Source of the DNA: Jannaschia aquimarina | GTDB lineage: Bacteria > Pseudomonadota > Alphaproteobacteria > Rhodobacterales > Rhodobacteraceae | NCBI RefSeq assembly: GCF_000877395.1 | Contig: NZ_JYFE01000008.1 | Span: 1-48,261 of the forward strand | Reading direction: 5' to 3' | DNA length: 48,261 bases | Part shown: piece by piece, positions 1 through 10,068 of the stretch | Layout: each line of letters starts with the position of its first letter | Numbering within the stretch: position 1 is the stretch's first letter | Made by a program: the position numbers and the translations under genes | The notes under the pieces: model-generated | Database searches by the model: none | The model's input: only the letters and a program-made list of their open reading frames with translations | What the model was told of the DNA's origin: nothing

Positions 1-7
1 GGGGCAT

Positions 8-47
8 CGAGCCCCGTCCGATCCGGGCCTCCGGCGGGGATATTTGG
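8..47 (+). repeat. Dispersed intergenic repeat, left copy
   Basis: This 40-base stretch matches the reverse complement of the last 40 bases of the window (48222-48261) at 36 of 40 positions. The shared core is GCCTCCGGCGGG followed by a TATTTGG-like tail. A short inverted repeat (ggggc, 1-5, with gcccc, 11-15) runs into the left edge. From memory, GCCTCCGGCGGGAGTATTT-like elements are common between genes in Rhodobacterales genomes. The 150 bases between it and nuoG hold no convincing gene. Confidence 0.75.
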
Positions 48-197
48 AAAGCAGAGAAGCGGGATGCGTCGCCGGTTCGGATAAGCCGCATTGGGGGACC
101 AGATCGAAGGCGGGGGCGTCGAAAAGCGGCACCCCTCCGGCTGGCATCGCCGGGCGGACCGGTCTAGATACCCGGCAACACCGGACCGGAGCATGCC

Positions 198-2219
198 ATG
201 ACCGACCTCAAGAAGATCGTCATCGACGGGAACGAGATCGAGGTTCCCGGCGCCATGACCCTGATCCAGGCCTGCGAAGAGGCCGGGATCGAGATCCCCC
301 GCTTCTGCTACCACGAGCGCCTGTCGATCGCGGGCAATTGCCGGATGTGCCTCGTCGAGGTGGTCGGCGGTCCGCCCAAGCCGGCCGCGTCCTGCGCGAT
401 GCAGGTCAAGGATCTGCGTCCGGGCCCGGAAGGCCAGCCGCCGGTCGTCAAGACCAACTCGCCCATGGTCAAGAAGGCCCGCGAGGGCGTGATGGAGTTC
501 CTGCTCATCAACCATCCGCTGGATTGCCCGATCTGCGATCAGGGCGGCGAATGCGATTTGCAGGACCAGGCCATGGCCTATGGCGTCGACTTCAGCCGCT
601 ACCGCGAACCCAAGCGCGCCGCCGTCGACCTGGATCTCGGCCCGCTGGTCGAGACGCACATGACGCGCTGCATCTCCTGCACCCGGTGCGTGCGCTTCAC
701 CACCGAGGTCGCGGGGATCACCCAGATGGGCCAGACTGGCCGGGGCGAGGACAGTGAAATCACCTCCTATCTGGGCGAGACGCTGAAATCGAACCTGCAG
801 GGCAACATCATCGACCTGTGCCCGGTCGGTGCGCTTGTCTCGAAGCCCTATGCCTTCACCGCCCGCCCCTGGGAATTGACCAAGACCGAGACGATCGGCG
901 TGATGGATGCGCTGGGCGCCTCGATCCGGGTCGACACCAAGGGGCGCGAGGTCATGCGGATCCTGCCGCGCAACCATGACGGCACCAACGAGGAATGGCT
1001 GGACGACAAGACCCGCTTCGTCTGGGACGGGCTGCGCCGCCAGCGGTTGGACAAGCCCTATCTGCGCGAGAACGGCAAACTGCGCCCCGCCACCTGGCCC
1101 GAAGCGCTCGAGGCGGCGGCGACCGCGCTGAAGAATGCGTCGAAGCCCGCCGGGATCGTCGGAGACCTGGCGCCCACCGAGGCGGCGTTCGCGCTGCGCA
1201 AGCTGATGGACGCGCTGGGCGGCGTCACCGAGTGCCGCACCGACGGCGCGAAGATCGGGCCGGATCGGGCCTCTTATGCCGGGACGGCCGCGATCGAGGA
1301 TATCGACGAGGCCCGCCAGATCATGCTGATCGGCACCGATCCCGCCCGTGAGGCGCCGGTGCTGAACGCGCGCATCCGCAAGGCGTGGCTGAAGGGCGCG
1401 AATGTGGGGCTGGTCGGTCAGCCCGTCGACCTGACCTACGACTATGCCCACATCGGAACGGATCGCGCCGCGCTGGACTCGGTTGCGGACAAGGCCGTCA
1501 GCGACGAGACGCGCGAGGCGCCGTCCATCGTGATCGTCGGCATGGGCGCGCTGACCGGGGCCGACGGGGCCGCCGTCCTGGCCGCCGCGCGCCGGATCGC
1601 CGAAAACTCGCAATCGGGCCTTCTGATCCTGCACTCCGCCGCCGCGCGTGTCGGCGCGATGGATGCGGGGTGTCACGCCGAGGACGGCATCGAGGCGGCG
1701 CTGTCGGGCGACGTGATCTACAATCTGGGCGCCGACGAGGTGGAGGTGCCCGAAGGCGCCTTCGTGATCTACCAGGGCTCGCATGGGGACCGGGGCGCGC
1801 ATCGGGCCGACGTCATTCTGCCGGGTGCGGCCTGGACCGAAGAGCAGGGGCTGTTCGTCAACACCGAAGGGCGCCCGCAACTGGCCTTGCGCGCCAGCTT
1901 CGCCCCCGGCGACGCCAAGGAGAACTGGGCCATCCTGCGAGCTCTGTCGGCCGAGGTAGGGCATCAACTGCCCTTCGACAGCCTGGCGGAATGCCGCCGC
2001 CTGTTGCTGGAGGAGGCGCCGCAGCTGGCCGAGCTGGATGCCGTGCCCGCGAACGAATTCTCCGCCGCCCCCGAGGCGGGTGGCCTCGGAACGGGCGAAT
2101 TCGGGTTGGCGATCAGTGACTTCTACCTCTCGAACCCGGTGGCGCGGGCCTCGCAGCTCATGGCCGAGCTGAGCCGGCTGGCCGCCGAACGGGAGGCTGC
2201 GCCCCTGGCGGCGGAGTGA
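198..2219 (+). CDS. nuoG: NADH-quinone oxidoreductase subunit G
   Basis: This is the large iron-sulfur subunit of the peripheral arm of complex I, carrying electrons from NADH towards quinone on the cytoplasmic side. The N-terminal ferredoxin domain shows the 2Fe-2S ligands C37, C48, C51 and C66. Next comes the His-Cys3 cluster motif (H106, C110, C113, C119), then a 4Fe-4S set (C158, C161, C164, C208). From about residue 220 onward it is a molybdopterin-oxidoreductase-like domain. The length of 673 residues fits alphaproteobacterial NuoG. The ATG at 198 begins just before the conserved ferredoxin fold. It is the first gene in the window. nuoA-F would be expected upstream, outside the view, so co-transcription with them is inference. 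Confidence 0.97.
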   Translation: MTDLKKIVIDGNEIEVPGAMTLIQACEEAGIEIPRFCYHERLSIAGNCRMCLVEVVGGPPKPAASCAMQVKDLRPGPEGQPPVVKTNSPMVKKAREGVMEFLLINHPLDCPICDQGGECDLQDQAMAYGVDFSRYREPKRAAVDLDLGPLVETHMTRCISCTRCVRFTTEVAGITQMGQTGRGEDSEITSYLGETLKSNLQGNIIDLCPVGALVSKPYAFTARPWELTKTETIGVMDALGASIRVDTKGREVMRILPRNHDGTNEEWLDDKTRFVWDGLRRQRLDKPYLRENGKLRPATWPEALEAAATALKNASKPAGIVGDLAPTEAAFALRKLMDALGGVTECRTDGAKIGPDRASYAGTAAIEDIDEARQIMLIGTDPAREAPVLNARIRKAWLKGANVGLVGQPVDLTYDYAHIGTDRAALDSVADKAVSDETREAPSIVIVGMGALTGADGAAVLAAARRIAENSQSGLLILHSAAARVGAMDAGCHAEDGIEAALSGDVIYNLGADEVEVPEGAFVIYQGSHGDRGAHRADVILPGAAWTEEQGLFVNTEGRPQLALRASFAPGDAKENWAILRALSAEVGHQLPFDSLAECRRLLLEEAPQLAELDAVPANEFSAAPEAGGLGTGEFGLAISDFYLSNPVARASQLMAELSRLAAEREAAPLAAE

Positions 2220-2614
2220 GGCGCGTGGCCGCGATGGCCTGCGGCGTGCTTGCCGCCTGTCAGTCCGAAGAGCGGCCCCGCGTCGACGTGTTCCGTCCCG
2301 ACTATCGCGGCCTCGATGCCTCGATGCTGGATGTTCTCGACACGGGCGGGCTGGTCCGCGTCCGCGCCGAGATGGGGGGCGCCCGCGACGATCAGGACGT
2401 GGCCGCCTACGCCCGCTGTGGCGCGGTCGCGTTCGGGTTGGACCGGGGCTTCGGATTCGCGCGTCATGTCGCAACGAACGTGGCGGAACGGGGTGGCATC
2501 TGGCGGGCGGATGCGGTTTACAGCGTCTCGCCGGACCTGCCTCGGGGGCTGAGGACCCTGGACGCCGAAGTGGTGGTCGAAGACTGCCGAACCCGAGGCA
2601 TTCCGACCGTCTGA
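2216..2614 (+). CDS. Small predicted lipoprotein between nuoG and nuoH
   Basis: This gene of 132 codons starts with GTG overlapping the nuoG stop codon (GTGA), so it is probably translationally coupled to nuoG. The N-terminus reads [15 protein letters not shown]. This is a short signal peptide ending in a lipobox-like LAAC, which would make Cys15 the acylated residue of a periplasm-facing lipoprotein. The rest is hydrophilic and I do not recognise a domain. A GTG nine bases downstream is an alternative start. Its place inside the complex I operon suggests a role linked to assembly or stability of the complex, but this rests on position only. Confidence 0.72.
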   Translation: MRRVAAMACGVLAACQSEERPRVDVFRPDYRGLDASMLDVLDTGGLVRVRAEMGGARDDQDVAAYARCGAVAFGLDRGFGFARHVATNVAERGGIWRADAVYSVSPDLPRGLRTLDAEVVVEDCRTRGIPTV

Positions 2615-2648
2615 CCGCGCCCCGCGCGCGACGAGAAGGGAACGACGA

Positions 2649-3686
2649 ATGACCGAATTCCTGGCCACTCCCGGAGGGATCGCGCTGGTCATCCTTGTCC
2701 AGTGCCTCGCGGTGGTGGGCTTCGTGATGATCTCGCTGCTGTTCCTCGTCTACGGGGACCGCAAGATCTGGGCCGCGGTGCAGATGCGCAGGGGCCCGAA
2801 CGTCGTCGGCGCCTTCGGGTTGCTGCAGACGGTGGCGGACGCGCTGAAATACGTCGTCAAGGAGATCGTCGTCCCCGCCGGCGCGGACCGGACGGTGTTC
2901 TTCCTCGCACCCCTGATGAGCTTCGTGCTGGCGGTGATCGCCTGGGCGGTGATCCCGTTCGACGACGGCTGGGTGCTGGCCGACATCAACGTGGCGATCC
3001 TCTACGTCTTCGCCGTCTCCTCGCTGGAGGTCTACGGCGTGATCATGGGCGGCTGGGCGTCGAACTCGAAATACCCGTTCCTGGGATCGCTGCGCAGCGC
3101 GGCACAGATGATCTCTTACGAGGTGTCGATCGGGCTGATCATCATCGGGGTAATCCTGTCGACCGGCTCGCTGAATTTCGGGGATATCGTGGCGGCGCAG
3201 GACAATGGCTGGGGCTTTTTCGGGTGGTACTGGCTGCCGCACCTGCCGATGGTGTTCCTGTTCTTCATCTCGGCGCTGGCCGAGACCAACCGCCCGCCCT
3301 TCGACCTGCCGGAGGCCGAGTCGGAGTTGGTGGCCGGGTATCAGGTCGAGTACTCGTCCACGCCGTTCCTTCTGTTCATGGCTGGCGAGTATATCGCGAT
3401 CTTCCTGATGTGCGCGCTGATCACGCTGCTGTTCTTCGGCGGCTGGCTGTCGCCGGTGCCGTTCCTGCCGGACGGCCCTTGGTGGATGGTTGGCAAGATG
3501 GCGTTCTTCTTCTTCCTCTTCGCGATGGTGAAGGCGATCGTGCCACGCTACCGCTACGACCAGCTGATGCGGCTGGGCTGGAAGGTGTTCCTGCCGCTCT
3601 CGCTGGCCTGGGTGGTGATCGTGGCGTTTCTGGCGAAATTCGAGGTGCTCGGCGGGTTCTGGGCCCGTTGGGCCGTGGGGGCGTAA
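2649..3686 (+). CDS. nuoH: NADH-quinone oxidoreductase subunit H
   Basis: NuoH is the membrane subunit at the junction with the peripheral arm and forms much of the quinone-binding chamber. The 345-residue protein has about eight hydrophobic segments. It shows the family signatures [16 protein letters not shown] near residues 37-52 and [20 protein letters not shown] around residues 212-231; the second is the acidic loop implicated in quinone binding and coupling. The ATG follows a GAGAAGGGAA ribosome site 9-10 bases upstream. It lies 34 bases after the small lipoprotein gene and 4 bases before nuoI, as expected in a single transcript. Confidence 0.97.
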   Translation: MTEFLATPGGIALVILVQCLAVVGFVMISLLFLVYGDRKIWAAVQMRRGPNVVGAFGLLQTVADALKYVVKEIVVPAGADRTVFFLAPLMSFVLAVIAWAVIPFDDGWVLADINVAILYVFAVSSLEVYGVIMGGWASNSKYPFLGSLRSAAQMISYEVSIGLIIIGVILSTGSLNFGDIVAAQDNGWGFFGWYWLPHLPMVFLFFISALAETNRPPFDLPEAESELVAGYQVEYSSTPFLLFMAGEYIAIFLMCALITLLFFGGWLSPVPFLPDGPWWMVGKMAFFFFLFAMVKAIVPRYRYDQLMRLGWKVFLPLSLAWVVIVAFLAKFEVLGGFWARWAVGA

Positions 3687-3690
3687 TCAC

Positions 3691-4197
3691 ATGGCGACGA
3701 CCGACACGCAGATCGACTGGAAGCGGGCGGGGAAGTATTTCCTGCTCTTCGATATCTGGCAGGGGTTCAGGCTGGGCTTCAAATACTTCTTCGCGCCCAA
3801 GGCCACTGTGAACTACCCGCACGAGAAGGGGCCGCTCAGCCCCCGGTTCCGCGGCGAGCACGCGCTGCGCCGCTACCCCAACGGCGAGGAGCGGTGCATC
3901 GCCTGCAAGCTCTGCGAGGCGATCTGCCCGGCTCAGGCGATCACCATCGATGCCGAACCGCGCGAGGACGGCAGCCGCCGGACCACGCGCTATGACATCG
4001 ACATGACGAAATGCATCTATTGCGGCTTCTGCCAGGAGGCGTGCCCCGTCGACGCCATCGTCGAAGGCCCCAACTTCGAGTTCGCCACCGAGACCCGCGA
4101 GGAGCTGTTCTTCGACAAGGAGAAGCTGCTCGAGAACGGCGAACGCTGGGAGGCGCTGATCGCCAAGAACATCGAGCTGGACGCGCCGTACCGCTGA
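3691..4197 (+). CDS. nuoI: NADH-quinone oxidoreductase subunit I
   Basis: NuoI is the 8Fe ferredoxin-like subunit that carries the N6a and N6b clusters and passes electrons towards N2 and quinone. The 168-residue sequence has two C-x2-C-x2-C-x3-C motifs: C69, C72, C75, C79 and C108, C111, C114, C118. The first Cys of each group of four closes across to the other cluster, as in all 2[4Fe-4S] ferredoxins. The amphipathic N-terminal segment typical of membrane-associated NuoI is present. Its stop codon overlaps the start of the next gene (TGATG), which points to translational coupling. Confidence 0.97.
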   Translation: MATTDTQIDWKRAGKYFLLFDIWQGFRLGFKYFFAPKATVNYPHEKGPLSPRFRGEHALRRYPNGEERCIACKLCEAICPAQAITIDAEPREDGSRRTTRYDIDMTKCIYCGFCQEACPVDAIVEGPNFEFATETREELFFDKEKLLENGERWEALIAKNIELDAPYR

Positions 4198-4901
4198 TGG
4201 GAACCTGGGGCGTCCATAGCTTCGAGAACGACGACGCGGCGGATTTCATCGCCAGGCTGGAGGCCGAGAAGGTCCATCCGCCCGTCGTGAACGCCGAATT
4301 TGTCGGTGAGGCGCTGGAGGGTGTCTTCGCCGTGCCGCCCTCCGATCTGGGTGCGGGCCAGGCCGCGACGGCAGTCGCCGCGGCCGAGGTGATCGCCGCG
4401 GCACTTGGCCACCCCCGCGAGGGTGAGGCCGAGGATCCGTTCGAGCTGTCGACCTCGTTCAAGTTCTACGACGATTACGTCGGCATGGCGGTCGCCGCTC
4501 TGTCGCGCATCAGGCGGGACGAGAGCGAGCTCGCCGAGCTTTGGGCCGATACAGACGAGGCGGGTGATTGGCACGCGAGCCTTGCCGACCTCGAGGCGCG
4601 GCTCCGCAATGCGGCGGCCGAGCATGAGCTTCCTCTGGATTTCGTGCCGCCCGACGAGGGCGGAAAGACAGAGACGCAGATCCTGCGCGACGAGGTCGAT
4701 CAGATCTACGAAGACATAATGACCGAGACGGAGCGTCTGGCCGACAAGAATGCCGGCGATCCAAGCGTCGAGGTTTTGCGCCACCTGATCCGCAAGATGC
4801 ACCTGGTCCACAAGGACATCAGCAACATGCGGTACTTCGTGACCGACAGCCTGGACGAGCTGACCGCCCGTATCGACCGATTGGAAGGGACCGCGAAATG
4901 A
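4197..4901 (+). CDS. DUF4259-like protein with helical tail, inside the nuo operon
   Basis: The first residues, [17 protein letters not shown], match the typical opening of DUF4259 proteins. That domain appears to fill about residues 1-130. The remaining 100 residues (about 135-234) are highly charged, with a heptad-like pattern, and look like a long helix or coiled coil that the usual short DUF4259 proteins lack. The ATG overlaps the nuoI stop. The frame stays open upstream, but the extension lies entirely inside nuoI and was rejected. The 3' end overlaps the next gene by 4 bases. No enzymatic motif is visible. A soluble accessory role linked to complex I is suggested by position only. Confidence 0.85.
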   Translation: MGTWGVHSFENDDAADFIARLEAEKVHPPVVNAEFVGEALEGVFAVPPSDLGAGQAATAVAAAEVIAAALGHPREGEAEDPFELSTSFKFYDDYVGMAVAALSRIRRDESELAELWADTDEAGDWHASLADLEARLRNAAAEHELPLDFVPPDEGGKTETQILRDEVDQIYEDIMTETERLADKNAGDPSVEVLRHLIRKMHLVHKDISNMRYFVTDSLDELTARIDRLEGTAK

Positions 4902-5287
4902 CCGAGAACCCTTTCGCCGCCTGGACCCGCCAGATGCAGGAGATGGCTCGCGCCATGAACCCGGCGCTGGAGCAGTTCACCCCCCAGGGCTTCGAGAAGT
5001 TGTGGCCGACCATGCCCGGCGAGGTGGTCGAGCAGTTCATGGGCAAGGGCATCAACCCCGAGGGTCTGGACGCGAAGACCAAGCTGCTGTTGACGCTGGC
5101 TGGCCTGACGGTATTGGGCGCGCAGGCGGAGGCGCAGATCCGCATGACCGTCCGTCAGGCGGTCGAGCAGGGCGCCACCAAACAGGAGATCGCCGAGACG
5201 ATCGGGCTGATGGGCCTGTTCGGCGGGATCCCGGCGATGAACAAGGCGATGGCGCTCGCCACAGAGGTGCTGGAGGACAGCGAATGA
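4898..5287 (+). CDS. Carboxymuconolactone decarboxylase-like protein lacking cysteines
   Basis: This 129-residue, mostly helical protein has the CMD/AhpD-like repeat (about residues 55-125, including [19 protein letters not shown] and a terminal GGIPAMNKA segment). AhpD-type members use a C-x2-C pair as an alkylhydroperoxidase centre. Here there is no cysteine in the entire protein, so redox catalysis of that kind is excluded. The N-terminal 50 residues resemble a small amphipathic helix region. It is coupled by ATGA overlaps to genes on both sides, including nuoJ. CMD-like genes inside alphaproteobacterial nuo operons are, as I recall, seen in other Rhodobacterales. Function is unknown. Confidence 0.85.
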   Translation: MTENPFAAWTRQMQEMARAMNPALEQFTPQGFEKLWPTMPGEVVEQFMGKGINPEGLDAKTKLLLTLAGLTVLGAQAEAQIRMTVRQAVEQGATKQEIAETIGLMGLFGGIPAMNKAMALATEVLEDSE

Positions 5288-5898
5288 CAGTAGCGGATTT
5301 CGCCTTCTACCTCTTCGCCATCGTAACCGTGGCGGGCGGGTTGTTCACGGTGACGGCACGCAACCCGGTCCATTCGGTGCTTTGGCTGATCCTGACCTTC
5401 TTTTCGACGGCGGGGCTGTTCGTCCTGCTGGGAGCGGAATTCGTCGCGATGCTGCTGATCATCGTCTATGTCGGCGCGGTCGCGGTGCTGTTCCTTTTCG
5501 TCGTCATGATGCTGGACGTCGACTTCGCCGAGTTGAAGGCGGAGATGGCGAAATATGTGCCGCTGGCCGGTCTGATCGGAATCGTCCTGCTGATGCAACT
5601 CGCGATCGCCTTCGGGGTCTGGGAAAGCGCGGAAGGCGTGGTGGTGGCCGAGGGCTTGAACACTTTGGTCCCCATGGCCGAGGTGAACACGGCGGCGCTG
5701 GGCCTCGTGCTCTATGACGAGTACTTCCTGATGTTCCAGCTTGCCGGATTGATCCTGCTGGTCGCGATGATCGGCGCGATCGCCCTGACGCTGCGCCACC
5801 GCAAGGACGTCAAGCGTCAGAACATCGTTCAGCAGGTGCTGCGCGATCCGGCCAAGGCCATGAACGTGCATGACGTGAAGCCGGGGCAGGGACTTTAG
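5284..5898 (+). CDS. nuoJ: NADH-quinone oxidoreductase subunit J
   Basis: NuoJ is a membrane subunit with about five transmembrane helices that belongs to the chain linking the quinone site to the proton channels. The 204-residue protein begins [19 protein letters not shown]. It contains the conserved helix with [18 protein letters not shown] (about residues 60-77), where the flexible pi-bulge helix of NuoJ lies. The ATG at 5284 overlaps the stop of the preceding gene (ATGA). The frame is open further upstream but would overlap that gene completely, so this start was chosen. Confidence 0.95.
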   Translation: MTVADFAFYLFAIVTVAGGLFTVTARNPVHSVLWLILTFFSTAGLFVLLGAEFVAMLLIIVYVGAVAVLFLFVVMMLDVDFAELKAEMAKYVPLAGLIGIVLLMQLAIAFGVWESAEGVVVAEGLNTLVPMAEVNTAALGLVLYDEYFLMFQLAGLILLVAMIGAIALTLRHRKDVKRQNIVQQVLRDPAKAMNVHDVKPGQGL

Positions 5899-5923
5899 GC
5901 CGCGCCATACGAGGTAGGATCAA

Positions 5924-5995
5924 ATGTCACGAACGACGATCATCATAATCATCGTCCTGCTGGTCATCCTGCTGGGCGGCTATTCGATCATCTGA
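5924..5995 (+). CDS. 23-residue single-span membrane peptide in the nuo operon
   Basis: A short open frame encodes MSRTT, then an almost unbroken run of Ile, Val and Leu, then GGYSII and a TGA stop. This is a minimal membrane-spanning peptide with a positively charged N-terminus. A GAGG ribosome site lies 9 bases before the ATG. It sits in the 172-base gap between nuoJ and nuoK, on the operon strand. Its ATC/CTG codon use is compatible with translation. It could be a small accessory subunit or assembly peptide of complex I. Because the region is short, chance cannot be excluded. Confidence 0.55.
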   Translation: MSRTTIIIIIVLLVILLGGYSII

Positions 5996-6070
5996 GCGAA
6001 GAAGAACACGGGCTCTGGGCCGAACCGGGGCGAATTTGAAGACGGGCGGCAGACCCGGAGGGACGACCGA

Positions 6071-6376
6071 ATGATCGGACTGGAACACTACCTCACCGTG
6101 GCGGCGGCGCTGTTCGTCATCGGGATCTTCGGGATCTTCCTGAACCGCAAGAACGTCATCGTCATCCTGATGTCGATCGAACTGGTGCTGCTGGCGGTGA
6201 ACATCAACTTCGTCGCCTTCTCGGCCTTCCTGTCGGACTTGACCGGGCAGGTCTTCACCCTGTTCGTGCTGACTGTCGCCGCCGCGGAGGCCGCGATCGG
6301 GCTGGCGATCCTGGTCTGCTTCTTCCGGAACAAGGGCACGATCGACGTCGAAGACGTCAACGTGATGAAGGGCTGA
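6071..6376 (+). CDS. nuoK: NADH-quinone oxidoreductase subunit K
   Basis: NuoK is the smallest core membrane subunit, with three transmembrane helices and two conserved buried glutamates on the proton path. At 101 residues it is the normal length. The pattern [22 protein letters not shown] contains the helix 2 glutamate (SIELVLL, about residue 37), and [11 protein letters not shown] contains the helix 3 glutamate (about residue 73). A GGAGGG ribosome site precedes the ATG. It is followed 4 bases later by nuoL. Confidence 0.97.
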   Translation: MIGLEHYLTVAAALFVIGIFGIFLNRKNVIVILMSIELVLLAVNINFVAFSAFLSDLTGQVFTLFVLTVAAAEAAIGLAILVCFFRNKGTIDVEDVNVMKG

Positions 6377-6380
6377 CGCG

Positions 6381-8465
6381 ATGCTGAGCACCATCCTCTT
6401 CGCCCCGCTCGTCGGCGCGCTGGTCTGCGGCTTCGGCTGGCGGTTCATGGGCGAGAAGCCCGCGACGGTCGTCGCCACAGCGCTGCTATTCTTATCTGCG
6501 ATCCTGTCGTGGATCGTGTTCCTGACCCACGACCCCTACAACATCGAGACCGTGCCGATCCTGGCCTGGATCGAGAGCGGATCGCTGGCCACCGAGTGGT
6601 CGATCCGGTTGGACCGGCTGACCAGCGTGATGCTGATCGTTGTGACGACGGTCTCGGCGCTCGTGCATCTGTACTCGTTCGGTTACATGGATCACGACCC
6701 GCAATGGCGCGAGGGCGAGGTCTACAAGCCGCGCTTCTTCGCCTATCTGTCTTTCTTCACCTTCGCGATGCTGATGCTGGTGACGGCGGACAACCTGCTC
6801 CAGCTGTTCTTCGGCTGGGAGGGTGTGGGCGTCGCGTCCTACCTGCTGATCGGCTTCTACTGGCGCAAACCCTCGGCGGGCGCTGCGGCGATGAAGGCCT
6901 TCATCGTGAACCGGGTCGGGGACTTCGCCTTCCTGCTTGGGATCTTCACGATCTTCTTCCTGGTCGACTCGATTCAGTTCCGCGACGTCTTCGCCGCCGC
7001 ACCCGAGATCGCGGCGACCGAGATGACGTTCCTGGGCCTGACGGTGAACGCGGCCGAACTGATCGCAGTGCTGCTGTTCCTCGGCGCGATGGGCAAGTCG
7101 GCGCAGTTGGGTCTGCATACCTGGCTGCCCGACGCGATGGAGGGGCCGACCCCGGTCTCGGCGCTGATCCATGCGGCGACGATGGTCACGGCGGGCGTCT
7201 TCCTGGTCTGCCGCATGTCGCCGATCATGGAATTCGCCCCCATGGCGATGGCCTTCGTGGTCATCGTGGGGGCCGCCACGGCATTCTTCGCGGCGACGGT
7301 TGGTCTGGTGCAGAACGACATCAAGCGCGTGATCGCCTATTCGACCTGCTCGCAGTTGGGCTACATGTTCGTGGCGGCGGGGCTGGGCGCCTATTCGGTG
7401 GCGATGTTCCACCTGCTGACCCATGCCTTCTTCAAGGCGATGCTGTTCCTTGGCGCGGGCTCCGTGATCCACGCCATGCATCACGAGCAGGACCTGCGGA
7501 ACTACGGCGGCCTGCGCAAGAAGATACCTTACACGTTCTGGGCCATGCTGATCGGAACGCTGGCGATTACGGGCGTGGGGATCCCTCTGCTCTATGTGGG
7601 CTTCCCGATCGGGTTCGCGGGCTTCGTGTCCAAGGACGCCGTCATCGAGGTGGCCTATGCGGGCGGCGGGCTGGGCAGTTTCGCCTTCCTCGCGCTGTCG
7701 GTCGCGGCGATCTTCACCAGCTTCTATAGCTGGCGCCTGATGTTCCTGACCTTCTGGGGTGAGCCGCGGGGTGACAAGCACGCCCATGAGCACGCCCATG
7801 AGAGCCCGGCCGTCATGACGATCCCGTTGGGCGTTCTCGCTGTCGGCTCGATCTTCGCGGGGATGGTGTTCTACGGGTCCTTCTTCAAGGACCAGGCCCA
7901 TATCGACGAGTTCTTCGGCATCCCGACCGAGATCGCGGCCGCCGCAGACGGCGAGGCCCACTCGACCGAGGAAGCCGACCATGGTGGCGACCACGCCCGC
8001 GTGCAGGAGCCGGGAGAGGGCGCGATCTTCATCGGTCCAGAGAACCACATCATCCACGAGGCGCACGAGGTGCCGGCCTGGGTGAAGGCGTCGCCCTTCG
8101 TCGAGATGCTGATCGGTCTCTTCGTCGCGTGGCTCTTCTACATCCGCAGCCCCGGCCTGCCGCGCGCATGGGCCACGAATGTCGCGCCGCTCTATCAGTT
8201 CCTGCTGAACAAGTGGTACTTCGACGAGATCTACGATTGGCTTTTCGTGCGGCCCGCGAAGTTCCTGGGCCGGTTCCTTTGGAAGCGCGGCGACGGCAAC
8301 GTCATCGACGGCTCGATCAACGGGCTGGCCATGGGGGCGGTGCCGACGGCGACCAAGTGGCTGAACCGCGCGCAGTCGGGATACATCTTCACCTACGCCT
8401 TCACGATGGTGATCGGCCTCGTCCTGCTGATCACGTGGATGACGATCGGGCAGGGGGGCCAGTGA
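6381..8465 (+). CDS. nuoL: NADH-quinone oxidoreductase subunit L
   Basis: NuoL is the distal antiporter-like proton-pumping subunit. The 694-residue protein contains the core signature [17 protein letters not shown], the conserved [20 protein letters not shown] segment, and the [17 protein letters not shown] helix. At the C-terminus it has the long lateral-helix region and a terminal membrane helix. A histidine- and acid-rich loop (about residues 470-560, with KHAHEHAHE and [12 protein letters not shown]) lies between transmembrane segments. Such His-rich insertions vary among alphaproteobacteria and could bind metal. Stop and next start are 48 bases apart. Confidence 0.97.
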   Translation: MLSTILFAPLVGALVCGFGWRFMGEKPATVVATALLFLSAILSWIVFLTHDPYNIETVPILAWIESGSLATEWSIRLDRLTSVMLIVVTTVSALVHLYSFGYMDHDPQWREGEVYKPRFFAYLSFFTFAMLMLVTADNLLQLFFGWEGVGVASYLLIGFYWRKPSAGAAAMKAFIVNRVGDFAFLLGIFTIFFLVDSIQFRDVFAAAPEIAATEMTFLGLTVNAAELIAVLLFLGAMGKSAQLGLHTWLPDAMEGPTPVSALIHAATMVTAGVFLVCRMSPIMEFAPMAMAFVVIVGAATAFFAATVGLVQNDIKRVIAYSTCSQLGYMFVAAGLGAYSVAMFHLLTHAFFKAMLFLGAGSVIHAMHHEQDLRNYGGLRKKIPYTFWAMLIGTLAITGVGIPLLYVGFPIGFAGFVSKDAVIEVAYAGGGLGSFAFLALSVAAIFTSFYSWRLMFLTFWGEPRGDKHAHEHAHESPAVMTIPLGVLAVGSIFAGMVFYGSFFKDQAHIDEFFGIPTEIAAAADGEAHSTEEADHGGDHARVQEPGEGAIFIGPENHIIHEAHEVPAWVKASPFVEMLIGLFVAWLFYIRSPGLPRAWATNVAPLYQFLLNKWYFDEIYDWLFVRPAKFLGRFLWKRGDGNVIDGSINGLAMGAVPTATKWLNRAQSGYIFTYAFTMVIGLVLLITWMTIGQGGQ

Positions 8466-8513
8466 TGAGTTGCATCGCCTTGCCCGCGACCGCCTCGACG
8501 ACGGAGAACTCCG

Positions 8514-10058
8514 ATGGATAATCTGCTTTCCATCGTCACCTTCACGCCGCTGATCGCGGCCATGATCCTCGCCCTGTTCCTGCGCGGCGACGACGAGGCG
8601 GCGCAGCGCAACGCCAAGTGGCTGGCGCTGGGCGCGACGACGTTTACCTTCCTCGTCTCGATCTTCATCCTGACGGGCTTCGACCCCGAGGATACCGGCT
8701 TCCAGTTCGTCGAAGAGCGTGAATGGCTGCTGGGCCTGCAATACAAGATGGGCGTCGACGGCATCTCGGTGCTGTTCGTGATGCTGACGACCTTCCTAAT
8801 GCCGCTGGTCGTGGCCGCCTGCTGGGACGTCACCCACCGGGTGAAGGACTACATGATCGCGCTTCTGGTGCTCGAGACGCTGATGATCGGCGTCTTCTGC
8901 GCGCTGGACCTGATCCTCTTCTACCTGTTCTTCGAGGCGGGCCTGATCCCGATGTTCCTGATCATCGGGATCTGGGGCGGGAAGGACCGCATCTATGCGA
9001 GCTTCAAGTTCTTCCTCTACACGCTTCTGGGCTCTGTCCTGATGCTGATCGCGATGATCGCGATGTATGTGGATGCGGGCACGACGGACATTCCGACGCT
9101 TCTGGCGCACAATTTCAGTTCGACCCCGCTGGACGTTCTGGGCGTGACGGTGCCGGGCGGGATGCAGACGCTGTTGTGGCTGGCCTTTTTCGCCAGCTTC
9201 GCAGTCAAGATGCCGATGTGGCCCGTCCACACCTGGCTGCCGGACGCGCATGTTCAGGCGCCGACCGCCGGGTCCGTCGTGCTGGCGGCGATCCTGCTGA
9301 AGATGGGGGGCTACGGCTTCCTGCGCTTCAGCCTGCCCATGTTCCCCGTGGGATCCGAATTGCTGGGGCCGCTGGTCCTGTGGCTGTCGGTGATCGCCAT
9401 CGTCTACACGTCGCTGGTGGCGATGATGCAGGAAGACATGAAGAAGCTGATCGCCTACTCATCGGTCGCCCATATGGGGTTCGTCACGATGGGGATCTTC
9501 GCGGCCAATCAGCAGGGCATCGACGGTGCAATCTTCCAGATGATCAGCCACGGCTTCGTCTCGGGCGCGCTGTTCCTGTGCGTGGGCGTCATCTACGACC
9601 GGATGCATACCCGCGAGATCGACGCCTATGGCGGGCTGGTGAACAGGATGCCGGCCTATGCGGCTGTCTTCATGCTGTTCACCATGGCCAATGTCGGCCT
9701 GCCGGGCACGAGCGGGTTCGTCGGCGAGTTCCTGACGCTGATAGGGGTCTTCCAGGTCTCGACGGTGATCGGCGTGATCGCGACGACCGGCGTTATCCTG
9801 TCGGCATGCTATGCGCTGTGGCTCTACCGCCGGGTCGTGTTCGGCGACCTCATCAAGGAGAGCCTGCGCTCGATCACCGACATGACCGGGCGGGAGCGCG
9901 CGATCTTTGCGCCGCTGGTCTTCTTCACGATCCTGCTGGGTGTCTATCCGAGCCTGATCACGGACATCATCGGCCCCTCGGTCGCCGACCTGGTCGGCGG
10001 CTATGAACAGGCGGCCGCGCAATTCGAGGCGAGCCGCGCCGTGGCCGCCGCCGAGTGA
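8514..10058 (+). CDS. nuoM: NADH-quinone oxidoreductase subunit M
   Basis: NuoM is an antiporter-like proton-pumping subunit related to NuoL and NuoN. The 514 residues form about 14 transmembrane helices. Visible family signatures are [18 protein letters not shown] (about 141-158, with the essential glutamate), [20 protein letters not shown] (about 230-249), and [16 protein letters not shown] (about 309-324). The ATG is preceded by a GGAG ribosome site. It is separated from nuoN by 10 bases. Confidence 0.97.
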   Translation: MDNLLSIVTFTPLIAAMILALFLRGDDEAAQRNAKWLALGATTFTFLVSIFILTGFDPEDTGFQFVEEREWLLGLQYKMGVDGISVLFVMLTTFLMPLVVAACWDVTHRVKDYMIALLVLETLMIGVFCALDLILFYLFFEAGLIPMFLIIGIWGGKDRIYASFKFFLYTLLGSVLMLIAMIAMYVDAGTTDIPTLLAHNFSSTPLDVLGVTVPGGMQTLLWLAFFASFAVKMPMWPVHTWLPDAHVQAPTAGSVVLAAILLKMGGYGFLRFSLPMFPVGSELLGPLVLWLSVIAIVYTSLVAMMQEDMKKLIAYSSVAHMGFVTMGIFAANQQGIDGAIFQMISHGFVSGALFLCVGVIYDRMHTREIDAYGGLVNRMPAYAAVFMLFTMANVGLPGTSGFVGEFLTLIGVFQVSTVIGVIATTGVILSACYALWLYRRVVFGDLIKESLRSITDMTGRERAIFAPLVFFTILLGVYPSLITDIIGPSVADLVGGYEQAAAQFEASRAVAAAE

Positions 10059-10068
10059 GGACAGACGA

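Noticed and set aside
44-757. Open plus-strand frame across the start of nuoG
   Set aside because: It lies in another frame of nuoG, is rich in Arg and Gly as expected from a high-GC shadow, and has no recognisable domain.
8465-8521. 18-codon frame ([18 protein letters not shown]) between nuoL and nuoM with a TGATG overlap
   Set aside because: It overlaps the nuoM start, has no hydrophobic or other pattern, and contains the nuoM ribosome site. It may be a leader but there is no positive sign.
6492-8741. 749-codon open frame on the minus strand opposite nuoL and the nuoL/nuoM gap
   Set aside because: Its composition (Arg, His, Asp, Gln) is what the antisense of a hydrophobic gene gives at high GC; nuoL is certain.
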